From: Amycolatopsis palatopharyngis | GTDB taxonomy: Bacteria; Actinomycetota; Actinomycetes; Mycobacteriales; Pseudonocardiaceae | Direction of reading: 5' to 3' | NCBI RefSeq assembly: GCF_003385185.1 | Contig: NZ_PQHZ01000030.1 | Location: 18,467-82,466, forward strand | DNA length: 64,000 nt | Part shown: in pieces, positions 36,167-43,723 of the stretch | Position numbering within the stretch: the stretch's first letter is position 1 | Layout of the letters: every line of letters begins with the position of its first letter | Program-made: the position numbers and the translations under genes | The notes under the pieces: model-generated | Database searches by the model: none | Seen by the model: the letters and a program-made list of their open reading frames with translations, nothing else | Told to the model about the DNA's origin: nothing

Positions 36167-36913
36167 ATGGTCACGCTGGGATTGATCACCGAAAGACCCG
36201 CCGGACCAATTTTTCGACAGTTCTTCTCCTCGCTGCAGGCCGTGGACCTCGCCAAGCTCGGCATTGTCGTCAGCAAGGTCTGTGCAACCTTCGAACAGGC
36301 CATCGAGCACGGCGGGGACACAGGTACCGACGTATGGGTGTTACCCGACCCCACCACGTTGCGAGCGGAGTCGCTGCATCGACTTTGCGGGGATTCGATC
36401 CCCAAGTTGCTGCCCCAGCCGATCGTGGTCGTATGTGCGGACGAGGCCGATATGGTCAGCGCGCTGGAGCATCGCGTTTCGGCGATCGTGCTGGCCGACG
36501 ACTCACCGTGGCAGGCGGCATCGGCGATTCACGCGGCGGCAGCGAGGGCGCTCTTCGTCTCACCACGACTGTTGAGCCGGTACCGGCACCAACTGGTCGA
36601 GCTGATCACATCGCCACCGTCGTCGCGAATCGACGCTCTGACCAGGCGAGAGCACGACGTCCTGATCTGCCTGGCGGAGGGCGGATCCAACTCCGAGATA
36701 GCTCACCGGCTCTTCATCAGCCGGGCCACGGTCGGCTCCCACGTGCTGGCCATCCTGCGCAAACTCGACGCGTCGAACCGGACGGAAGCGGCAGCGTTTG
36801 CCTATCGGTACGGACTGATGTCCTCCAGGGGAAACACTCAGCCGGGCTCGCCGGACCGCACGCGTCCGGCGAGCCCGGCCGTGCCCATCAACGGAAAATA
36901 CATGCGCGCCTGA
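36167..36913 (+). CDS. LuxR-type regulator B of the RiPP locus
   Basis: 248 residues, paralogous to regulator A at 26840. A receiver-like N-terminus lacks the phosphorylation pocket (MVTLGLITERPAGP), and the HTH is IDALTRREHDVLICLAEGG with FISRATVGSHVLAILRKLD. It is divergent from the HTTM1 operon and convergent with the small membrane gene. Compared with A it has a C-terminal extension of about 25 residues whose codons form a perfect hairpin. It is probably the pathway activator. Confidence 0.87.
   Translation: MVTLGLITERPAGPIFRQFFSSLQAVDLAKLGIVVSKVCATFEQAIEHGGDTGTDVWVLPDPTTLRAESLHRLCGDSIPKLLPQPIVVVCADEADMVSALEHRVSAIVLADDSPWQAASAIHAAAARALFVSPRLLSRYRHQLVELITSPPSSRIDALTRREHDVLICLAEGGSNSEIAHRLFISRATVGSHVLAILRKLDASNRTEAAAFAYRYGLMSSRGNTQPGSPDRTRPASPAVPINGKYMRA
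36841..36879. terminator. Hairpin inside the 3' end of LuxR B
   Basis: Perfect 16-base arms GCCGGGCTCGCCGGAC (36841-36856) and GTCCGGCGAGCCCGGC (36864-36879) with a 7-base loop. It lies within the last 25 codons of LuxR B and faces the convergent small gene, so it may serve as terminator for one or both strands. Confidence 0.65.
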
Positions 36914-36938
36914 TAAAAAGGCGAAGCTGGCTCGCTCG

Positions 36939-37109
36939 TCAGCCGCGCTTCTGCATGATGAAACCGATCAACGCCCCCAGCGCCATACCGACCACGAGGC
37001 CGACAAGTATCTGATCGAAGAGCATGCCGGTGACGAAGCCGACGAGCGCTCCGATACTGGTCAGATACTCGACCGTATGCTTTCGGGCCCCAGTTTCTTT
37101 CGAATTCAT
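36939..37109 (-). CDS. Small 56-residue membrane protein
   Basis: Begins MNSKETGARKHTVEYLTSIG and continues with a Gly-rich hydrophobic stretch to a basic end (MQKRG). Two short membrane segments or one long glycine-zipper-like segment are possible. AAGGGG lies five bases before the ATG. It follows precursor 1 on the same strand after a hairpin. It could be an immunity peptide, a helper for export, or an unusual third peptide; none of these can be decided from sequence. Confidence 0.65.
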   Translation of the reverse strand: MNSKETGARKHTVEYLTSIGALVGFVTGMLFDQILVGLVVGMALGALIGFIMQKRG

Positions 37110-37184
37110 GTCGTCCCCTTTTCGGCTGGCATCATTGAGTTGCCACTCTTCGATGATGACACGAAACCGCTGCTATCTCAAACC

Positions 37185-37224
37185 GGCGAAGCTCGCCAGG
37201 AGCAAGGCCCTGGCGAGCTTCGCC
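37185..37224 (-). terminator. Hairpin after precursor 1
   Basis: Perfect 16-base arms GGCGAAGCTCGCCAGG (37185-37200) and CCTGGCGAGCTTCGCC (37209-37224) with an 8-base loop, 26 bases beyond the precursor 1 stop. It can protect the precursor transcript or lower read-through to the small membrane gene. Confidence 0.75.
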
Positions 37225-37250
37225 TTCATGACATTTCGCCTACCCGAAAA

Positions 37251-37511
37251 TCACTCGCGCAGACCAGCTGTGCGGATACTCAGCAGTTCCGCACCGGACT
37301 TTCCGGAAAGCCCGCGCATCTTGCTGTTCGCCGCGGTTTCCTGACCAACGAGGTCAGTCACCATGTTTCCGGCAACGTAGAGCACCCCAGCCGCCGTCAC
37401 GAGCGCAGGCGTGCCGAGTACCGGAGCCGTACCGTTGGCCCGCTCCAGCGGACGCAACGCGCCACCGTTCTCCGGAACCGCCGCCTGGGCAGCTCGCTCG
37501 ATACCGTTCAT
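37251..37511 (-). CDS. RiPP precursor peptide 1 (linaridin-like)
   Basis: 86 residues, starting MNGIERAAQAAVPENGG at an ATG with GGAGGT six bases upstream. It has no Cys. The middle holds PVLGTPALVTAAGVLYVAGN, i.e. the PxxxTPA motif that joins leader and core in linaridins, followed by a small, hydrophobic Val/Ala/Gly stretch with Thr. The C-terminus ends SGAELLSIRTAGLRE. Precursor 2 has the same length, PxxxTPA position and ELLxxR end. If cleavage falls before the GTPA sequence, the core is about 54 residues. Flanking genes encode modification enzymes. The low-GC 95-base gap upstream may hold its own promoter. Confidence 0.8.
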   Translation of the reverse strand: MNGIERAAQAAVPENGGALRPLERANGTAPVLGTPALVTAAGVLYVAGNMVTDLVGQETAANSKMRGLSGKSGAELLSIRTAGLRE

Positions 37512-37606
37512 TCTGCTACCTCCATTCCGATCAATATTCATTGACCGCATGAAAATGCTACTTATGCTGCGACACATCGCATCCATCATGTGAACGATTC
37601 TCGAGT

Positions 37607-38806
37607 TCACGCACCATGCGCGGAAGGCCGCTCTGGTGCGGGCATGGCGAGCGATGCGACGAGGGGCCCCTCGGGACAGTCCACATCGAACAACGGATGG
37701 GAACCGTCGAGAGCACCGCGCACTCGTGCGAGGGTCGCACCTGACTCACGGGATCCGAGCAGGCCGGTCAGGTTTCGCGTGAGAGTGTCCTCGTTCTCGT
37801 ACCGCCGTCGCGGATCGAGACAGAAGTCCGCGAACTCGCCCACCCTGTCCAGCACATCGCCGTAGACGTCCGAATAGTGCCGCGGTACCCGCGTCGAGCC
37901 GTCGAGCAGGGATTCGATCGCACCCGCGGCCGGCTGCGCGGCCAGTAGCGCGAGCGCCGCCGGTGCGAGGAACAGCGGATCCACCACACCCGCGGCGTCC
38001 CCGACGCTCAACCAGCCGTACCCGGCCAACACCGATGACCGGTAGCCGGACCACACCTGCCGACCACGGGTGTCCGCCCCTGTGCGTGCGAGCCGGAGCG
38101 TTGCCCGCTCGGTGGTGCCGTCACCAAGTGGTATCAGCCAGGTCCAGCCGGTGGTACCTGCCGCTCTTCCGGTCACGAACGTATGTGGCTCCGGACGCCG
38201 CGGCAGCATGCTTGCTACCCGGAGATCGCGTTCGATCGTGTACCGCGGCCCGTTGCGCCTTGGCGACGGCGAAACCGCGCCCGCGACGACGCGGCTCGGC
38301 CCACTGGCATCGACGACGACCGCGGCTTCGTGAACGCGGTCGACTCCGTCGGCTGCCCGGATTCGCACACCGAGGACGGTGTCGTCCACCAGAACCGGGC
38401 CGAGAACCACACATCCCCGTCGTACGGTGGCGCCGAGTTCACTCGCGCGGCGGATGAGCAGCTCCGTCAGCTCCTGGTAGCTGACATGAAACCCGTACCC
38501 GTAGGCCCCCGCGTCCGCCAGTGAACTGCGCCAGGGCGCCGCGCCGTTGCCCCAGTCCAGTTCGGACACGTGCGATCGAGTGCTACGAGGAGCTGCGAGG
38601 AGCCGTTCGCGTAAGCCTAGTTCGGCGAGTACAGGATGGACACCAGGAGGTAACGCCTCCGCGCTGTCGGGCCCCGGCTCTGCGGCACGATCGAACAGTG
38701 TGACTGCCCGCCCCCGCAGGGCGATCAGCGCGGCCGTGGCAGCGCCCGCGATCCCGCAGCCGACCACCGCCACATCAGGCTCGTCCGCTCGCCGCTGACC
38801 ACGCAT
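37607..38806 (-). CDS. Halogenase-like FAD-dependent oxidoreductase without lysine
   Basis: 399 residues. The FAD site VAVVGCGIAGAATA lies near residue 12, with VVVDASGPS near 200. The sequence GWTWLIPLGDG (WxWxIP) is the signature of flavin-dependent halogenases and relatives, and GWLSVGDAAGVVDPLF is the second FAD motif. I found no lysine anywhere in the protein, so the catalytic Lys of true tryptophan halogenases is missing; hydroxylation or dehydrogenation is more likely. ATG 38806 overlaps the stop of the WRFFAPxP gene by one base. Confidence 0.82.
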   Translation of the reverse strand: MRGQRRADEPDVAVVGCGIAGAATAALIALRGRAVTLFDRAAEPGPDSAEALPPGVHPVLAELGLRERLLAAPRSTRSHVSELDWGNGAAPWRSSLADAGAYGYGFHVSYQELTELLIRRASELGATVRRGCVVLGPVLVDDTVLGVRIRAADGVDRVHEAAVVVDASGPSRVVAGAVSPSPRRNGPRYTIERDLRVASMLPRRPEPHTFVTGRAAGTTGWTWLIPLGDGTTERATLRLARTGADTRGRQVWSGYRSSVLAGYGWLSVGDAAGVVDPLFLAPAALALLAAQPAAGAIESLLDGSTRVPRHYSDVYGDVLDRVGEFADFCLDPRRRYENEDTLTRNLTGLLGSRESGATLARVRGALDGSHPLFDVDCPEGPLVASLAMPAPERPSAHGA

Positions 38807-39384
38807 CAGGACTGCGTCACCGTGACTCGCGCCTGTGCGGGCCTGCCACCCAGTGCATGGAACTCGGACAGGAAAACCATGGTCGGCTCGTCCTCCTCCT
38901 CGTATCCACCGGACACCGCGATCAGAAACTGCGTCCGGACGGCGTCGGGGTGGTGTTCGCGTGACGTCACGTGGGCGAGCAAGGTCAGGTACGGCACGGA
39001 AAGCTGGACTGTGGGATCGGCGTTGCCGTCGAGCTGGCCGTGCTGGCCGATGAACCGCAGAAGTTCGGCGGAGGTGTCGAATACGGTCTTCTCCGCGCGC
39101 CGGTGCGGATGCCACACCGAATGCAGCAATGTCCGTTCCTCGAGCGAGCTGATCTCGCTCCAGCCGGTGAGACGGCCATCGGCCAACTGGTCGCGTAGCA
39201 ACAGATGGTGATCATGGATTCCGGGATTCGGCGCGAAGAACCGCCAGTCCGGAACGATGAGGTACAGCTTGTCCCACCGGCTGCGCCTGCTCTGGTCCCG
39301 GTACAGCTTCTGGCCCGCGACGGTGAGCCCGAACCAGGTCGCGAACAGACCGTAGAGCGCACCGCGCGCCGCCTTGACCGTCAT
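38806..39384 (-). CDS. One-TM protein with WRFFAPxP motif, copy 2
   Basis: 192 residues, same family as 33355-33981. Membrane segment GALYGLFATWFGLTVAGQ is followed by YLIVPDWRFFAPNPGIHDHH, LLLRDQLADGRLTGW and a domain ending in a MVFLSEFHAL motif that copy 1 has as LFLSDFHAL. No known domain recognised. ATG 39384 overlaps the hydrolase 2 stop by four bases (ATGA). Confidence 0.8.
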   Translation of the reverse strand: MTVKAARGALYGLFATWFGLTVAGQKLYRDQSRRSRWDKLYLIVPDWRFFAPNPGIHDHHLLLRDQLADGRLTGWSEISSLEERTLLHSVWHPHRRAEKTVFDTSAELLRFIGQHGQLDGNADPTVQLSVPYLTLLAHVTSREHHPDAVRTQFLIAVSGGYEEEDEPTMVFLSEFHALGGRPAQARVTVTQS

Positions 39385-40292
39385 GGTGCCTCCTTCGTCG
39401 CACTGCCATCGGCGATGAGACCGACGGTCGTGCCATCGATGACCTTCCGGACGGTGTCGGCCACCACCTCGGCCCACCGGCGTTGCAGTACGAGTCCGAA
39501 GTGGCTCGCTTCCTGTGCGAGCACCGCGAACGCGCCGTTCGACAGCGTGAGCAGGTCGTCCTGAAGCTTGCGGTGCGCGACGTCGTTGCGCAGCGACTCA
39601 CCGGAGATCACCACACCGATCGGGGTGGTGTCGCCGAAACCGCGTCCCAGCAGGGTGCGGGGATCGGTGTTCTTCCACGAGACCAGTTCCGCCGCGGCGG
39701 CCCGCCAGGTGGCGCTCACGTGCAGCCGTGCGCGTGCCTGCTCGGCGGCGTCGAACGGAAGATCCGTGAACTGTTCCCGAGCCTGCTTACGGCCGAGGCC
39801 GACCAGCGCGCGAACGGCGGAGAGTTTCAGTGACTGTTCCAGCCAGGCCATCCCGCGCCGCTGTGTCGCCGAACGTCGTAGCTCCTCGGGGTGCAACGCG
39901 TCGACGAACACCACTCCGGCTATGCACTCCGGCCACCTTTCCGCGTAACACCTCGCGATCAGGCCGCCGAAGGAGTGTCCGACGAGGACGACCGGTCCGT
40001 CGATGTCGAGCGCGGCGAGCAGTTCGCGAAGTTCTCCGGCGAGGCGTGGTACGGAACGTGGTCCCGGCCCCGGCTTGCTCCATCCACACCCCGCACGCTC
40101 GTAGGCGACGGTCCTGGTCACATCCGACAGCGCCCGTTGCACCCACTCCCAGGTCTGCAGCGGTGACGCCAGGCCGCTCTCCAGTACGACCGTGGGCGCT
40201 CCCGTGCGAGTACCACACACGCGCACGTGCAGCCTGCAGGTTCCGATGTCGACTAGCCGTCCCGCGGGTTCGTTCGGCGCGACAGTGTTCAT
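39381..40292 (-). CDS. Alpha/beta hydrolase, copy 2
   Basis: 303 residues. The nucleophile elbow LVGHSFGGLIARCYAERWPE lies near 104, the oxyanion region is ESGLASPLQTWEW, the acid region VVFVDALHPEELR, and a late His is in QEASHFGLVLQ. It is paralogous to 33978-34952 but lacks the long hydrophobic anchor. It lies five bases after the ABC exporter and overlaps the WRFFAPxP gene. Confidence 0.85.
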   Translation of the reverse strand: MNTVAPNEPAGRLVDIGTCRLHVRVCGTRTGAPTVVLESGLASPLQTWEWVQRALSDVTRTVAYERAGCGWSKPGPGPRSVPRLAGELRELLAALDIDGPVVLVGHSFGGLIARCYAERWPECIAGVVFVDALHPEELRRSATQRRGMAWLEQSLKLSAVRALVGLGRKQAREQFTDLPFDAAEQARARLHVSATWRAAAAELVSWKNTDPRTLLGRGFGDTTPIGVVISGESLRNDVAHRKLQDDLLTLSNGAFAVLAQEASHFGLVLQRRWAEVVADTVRKVIDGTTVGLIADGSATKEAP

Positions 40293-40297
40293 GATCG

Positions 40298-42250
40298 TCA
40301 GTTACCCCCCTGTACCGCCGGGACGGAGCCGGACGGCGACGGTGAACCGATGTCGCCCCGAGCCCAGGCAGCTGGAGCGTGCGGTTCGGACTGTGCCTGG
40401 AACTGGATGGACGTCAGCCGCTGATACGTGGGGCTGGTCCGCAGCAACTGCCGGTGGGTGCCGGTCTCCAATACCCCGCCGTCCTCGAGCACGACGATCT
40501 TGTCCGCGTCGACGACCGTCGACATCCGGTGTGCCACGCTGATTACGCAGCACTCCCCCGCGATGTTTCGGATACTTTGCCGCAGTGCCAGTTCCGAGTC
40601 CGAGTCGAGATTCGAGGTCGCCTCGTCGAGCAGCAGCACGGACGGCTGGCGGATCAGCATCCTGGCGATGGAAAGTCGCTGACGCTGCCCGCCGGAAAGC
40701 CCGACTCCACTGTCACCGATCCTCGTGGCAAGCCCGCGCGGCAACCTGCTCACGAAATCTTCCAGTCCACTCAGGTGAAGAGCGCGATCGATCTCGGCCG
40801 GGGTGGCGTGTTCCTCCCCGTACACGAGATTCTCCCCGATCGAGCCGCGCAAGGTGATGCTCTCCTGCTGCACGTAGCCGACCAGTCCGCGTAACGCGTG
40901 CACCGGAATGGCCTCGATGTTCTCCCCGCCGAGCAGAATCCGGCCGCCCTGCAACGGATAGAACCGCATCAGCAACTGGAACAGGGTGGTCTTGCCTGCC
41001 CCGGACGGGCCGACGACAGCGGTCAGTCCACGGGCCGGTACGGAGAACGACACATCCCGCAACGCGGGCTCGTTCTCGTAGCAGAATCGGACACGCTGGA
41101 ACTCCACTCCTGGGGCTCCGGCGGGCATCGCCGGCAGCGCCGCGGGCTCGGGCACCCGCTCGGTGCCCGCCACTGCCGCCACCGCAGCCGATGCCGGCGC
41201 ACCCGCGCGTACCTGCTCCTCCTGCTCGAGCGAGGCAAGTTCATTGATCCGCCCGACAGCTCCCCGGCCCTGCTGGAACTGGCCGATGCCCATGAACAGC
41301 GTCACCAGCGGCGACACCAGGTAGAACAGGTACATGATGAACGCCGTGAGATCAGCCGGGTTCATCGAACCGGTTGCCACCCTGCCCATCCCGGTGACGA
41401 TCACCGCCGCGAGCGAAGCCTGCAGTCCGATGCTCATCGCGGGTGAGAGCAGGGAACTCAGTGCGCTGACCCTGATTCCGGACCGGCGGGCCGCGAGCGC
41501 CAGCCCGCCGATCCGGTTGCTCTCGAGTGCTTCGGCCCTGCAGGCCTTCACCGTGGCGAGCGCACCGATCGCGCGATGCAGGTCCGCTCCGAAGTCACCC
41601 ATGATCCCGCGAACCCGCTGTGCCGCGATTCGCAGTCTGCGGGCCAGCAGTAACGAGACCACGCTCGAGACGACCATGCAGACAGCGGTCACCCCCAGCA
41701 GCAACGGGTCTATCAGGAACATGAGTACGACACCGCCGATGAGCATCGCGGAGTCCACCAGAATTGTCGCCACACTCTGCGACAAAGCCACCTTCAACAT
41801 CGATGTATCGGCGACGATCCGCGAGGAGACGTCCCCGAGCCGGAGTTTGCTGAACCTGTTGAAGTCGGCGAAGAGTACGCGGTCGATCAGTGCGGTCCGG
41901 GTCTCGTAGACGATGCGCTCACCGGTCCGGCCCATCGCGTAGGCCTGCACCGCGGTGAACACCGCCTCGGTGCCGAACAACACCAGGACGAGGATGATCG
42001 GCAGAATGAGATCGGCATCGGAACCGACGGCCGAGATCAGCTGCCCGATCAGTGCGGGCTGAGCAAGGCCGGCTGCCGCGGCGACCATGCCCAGCGACAC
42101 CCCACCGGCGATCTTTCCCAGATGTCGTCGCGCGATGGCGCCGACCCAGTCCGGGTTCCCCTGGGCATCGAGCTTCCGTGGCCATGCCGCGGGGGCAACT
42201 GCTTCGCGGCTTTCACCGGCCGTGGAGGACCGCGCGATGGGCACGGTCAC
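40298..42250 (-). CDS. ABC exporter, fused permease-ATPase
   Basis: 650 residues from GTG 42250, which overlaps the HTTM2 stop (GTGA). Six membrane helices occupy residues 50-340. The ATPase domain has Walker A VVGPSGAGKTTLFQLL, Q-loop VGYVQQESI, signature VGLSGGQRQRLSIARML, Walker B SVLLLDEATSNLDSD and switch His VISVAHRMST. There is no C39 peptidase domain, so leader removal must be done by another enzyme (the M16 pair is the candidate). Its place inside the biosynthetic run makes it the likely exporter of the modified peptides. Confidence 0.92.
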   Translation of the reverse strand: MTVPIARSSTAGESREAVAPAAWPRKLDAQGNPDWVGAIARRHLGKIAGGVSLGMVAAAAGLAQPALIGQLISAVGSDADLILPIILVLVLFGTEAVFTAVQAYAMGRTGERIVYETRTALIDRVLFADFNRFSKLRLGDVSSRIVADTSMLKVALSQSVATILVDSAMLIGGVVLMFLIDPLLLGVTAVCMVVSSVVSLLLARRLRIAAQRVRGIMGDFGADLHRAIGALATVKACRAEALESNRIGGLALAARRSGIRVSALSSLLSPAMSIGLQASLAAVIVTGMGRVATGSMNPADLTAFIMYLFYLVSPLVTLFMGIGQFQQGRGAVGRINELASLEQEEQVRAGAPASAAVAAVAGTERVPEPAALPAMPAGAPGVEFQRVRFCYENEPALRDVSFSVPARGLTAVVGPSGAGKTTLFQLLMRFYPLQGGRILLGGENIEAIPVHALRGLVGYVQQESITLRGSIGENLVYGEEHATPAEIDRALHLSGLEDFVSRLPRGLATRIGDSGVGLSGGQRQRLSIARMLIRQPSVLLLDEATSNLDSDSELALRQSIRNIAGECCVISVAHRMSTVVDADKIVVLEDGGVLETGTHRQLLRTSPTYQRLTSIQFQAQSEPHAPAAWARGDIGSPSPSGSVPAVQGGN

Positions 42251-43113
42251 TGTTCCTCCCCGCGACCCAATGAGCGAGAGCAGTACATAACGGCCGGGTA
42301 GGTGCCGAGAAACGCCCAGACGAACCGGTTGAGCCCCATGACGGCCGCATTGCTGACGTGGAATCCGGCACCGACCCCGAGCAGTGCGCGGGCGACCGGT
42401 CGCGGCGCCACCAGTACCAGTGGAAAGAGCAGCTCGCCCGTGATGGTGACCTGCCCGAGCACGCGGGCGAGTTTCGGCCGGTCCCGGAGGAAGGAGAAGA
42501 CTCGCTTGTGGCCAAACATTCTCGTGCGGAAGATGTCCCGCACCGCGGTGCCATCCCGCCAGACCGGTGAGATGAGTTTGGCTGCACCGGCGATTCCGTA
42601 GGAGAGGCACGACTGTGCCGCGATGAACCACAGGCATGCCTGCTTCGCCTGCGGGTCCGAACCGAACATCCGGCCGAGCGCGAGGGTGGTCAGCGAAATC
42701 GTCAGCACGGTCTCGGAACCATCGGAGCCATAAGGACTCCTCGCGTGCACAGCGAAGTTGGTCCCGGCGAGGTAGGTCACGGCGGCCGTCTTACTCCGCG
42801 CACTGGCGTTCGGGTTGATCAGTGTCCCGGCCGCGAGAACGCGCATACCGAACAAGGCCTGAATTCCCGGCTTGTCGAAGATCGCTCCCAGCGCCTTCTC
42901 CGGCTTTCCCGTCATCCAGCGGTACCGGGTCCTTGCCGTGTCCCAGCTGAGCAGTTCGCCCCGGTCGAAGTCACGGGATGACGCCAGATACTCCAGTGAG
43001 GACACCGCCGCACCCAGCCCGGTCAGTTGCTCCACCCTGGTCAGTGCCCGGTCCTGCTCAGCACGATCCACGGGCGAGGCGAACCGCTTCTCCAGGAATT
43101 CAGTAATGGACAC
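42247..43113 (-). CDS. HTTM-like (vitamin K carboxylase-related) membrane protein, copy 2
   Basis: 288 residues starting at GTG 43113. It is paralogous to 34949-35845 over the full length: DRALTRVEQLTGLGAAVSSLEYL at the N-terminus, FIAAQSCLSYGIAGAAKLISP, PVWRDGTAVRDIFRTRMFG, GELLFPLVLVAPRPVARALL and GAGFHVSNAAVMGLNRFVWA. It lies between precursor 2 and the exporter. Copy 1 and copy 2 could each serve one precursor. Confidence 0.82.
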   Translation of the reverse strand: MSITEFLEKRFASPVDRAEQDRALTRVEQLTGLGAAVSSLEYLASSRDFDRGELLSWDTARTRYRWMTGKPEKALGAIFDKPGIQALFGMRVLAAGTLINPNASARSKTAAVTYLAGTNFAVHARSPYGSDGSETVLTISLTTLALGRMFGSDPQAKQACLWFIAAQSCLSYGIAGAAKLISPVWRDGTAVRDIFRTRMFGHKRVFSFLRDRPKLARVLGQVTITGELLFPLVLVAPRPVARALLGVGAGFHVSNAAVMGLNRFVWAFLGTYPAVMYCSRSLGRGEEQ

Positions 43114-43241
43114 GCGACACCATTTCCTGTCTCACAAGGCGTCTGGGAACGCAACTGTGTCTGGCCGAATTGATGTGTCGAAGCTGCCAGTCGCCCGGGC
43201 GCGCAAGTACTTCGCCGAGCACTGGGGAGCGTTTCGGGAAA

Positions 43242-43276
43242 CCGTGGCGCCACGGAATTTCTCCGTGACGCCACGG
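43242..43276 (-). terminator. Hairpin after precursor 2
   Basis: 15-base arms (43242-43256 and 43262-43276, CCGTGGCG.CACGGA against TCCGTG.CGCCACGG) with one mismatch and a 5-base loop, beginning 10 bases past the precursor 2 stop. Same position as the hairpin after precursor 1, suggesting attenuation so that precursor message exceeds enzyme message. Confidence 0.7.
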
Positions 43277-43286
43277 GTTTCACCAA

Positions 43287-43547
43287 TCAGCTGATGCTGG
43301 CGACGCGCATCCCAAGCAGCTCGTCCACGGAGCCGTAGCTGGGCACCGGACCGGTGGGCGACACCTCGTCGGCGTGGTGGTCCTCCACCGCGTCGGAAAT
43401 CAGCCCCAGGGTGAAGACGACACCGGCCCCCGCCGCGTAGCCCGCGTAGGCGGGCGTGGCGAGGACGGGACCCACGGCGGAGGTGACCTGCAGCGGGTTC
43501 AGCACACCGTCCACGTTCTGGTTGGCGAACGCCTCGACATTGCTCAT
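43287..43547 (-). CDS. RiPP precursor peptide 2 (linaridin-like)
   Basis: 86 residues, starting MSNVEAFANQNVDGVLNPLQ at an ATG with AGGAG seven bases upstream. It has no Cys. Residues 27-33 are PVLATPA (PxxxTPA); ATPA is also how the cypemycin core begins. A hydrophobic Ala/Gly/Val run follows (YAGYAAGAGVVFTLGLIS), then an acidic stretch, and the C-terminus is SVDELLGMRVASIS, matching the ELLxxR end of precursor 1. A core starting at residue 30 would be 57 residues with 9 Ser/Thr. Low-GC DNA upstream probably holds a separate promoter. Confidence 0.82.
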   Translation of the reverse strand: MSNVEAFANQNVDGVLNPLQVTSAVGPVLATPAYAGYAAGAGVVFTLGLISDAVEDHHADEVSPTGPVPSYGSVDELLGMRVASIS

Positions 43548-43694
43548 TGTTTTCTCCTAATACTGAGGTTGCCTTGCCCGACCAAAGCTAGGCCGGAACG
43601 CGGGCGCGCTCATCCACCAGACTAACGATATGGCGAGGTAAATCGACTCATCATCCTGATTCTTCATGCCTCTTCTGTCTTGTTTGGACTTTCG

Positions 43695-43717
43695 CCGGAC
43701 ACTGGATGGGGGTCCGG
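43695..43717 (-). terminator. Hairpin after the first ACAD-like gene
   Basis: CCGGAC (43695-43700) and GTCCGG (43712-43717) enclose 11 bases, starting 6 bases past the flavoprotein stop. It is a weak stem; it may separate the flavoprotein transcript from precursor 2. Confidence 0.4.
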
Positions 43718-43723
43718 CACAGC

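Noticed and set aside
40298..42250. Exporter with C39 leader peptidase domain
   Set aside because: The N-terminus goes directly into the membrane domain and lacks the Cys/His peptidase motifs.
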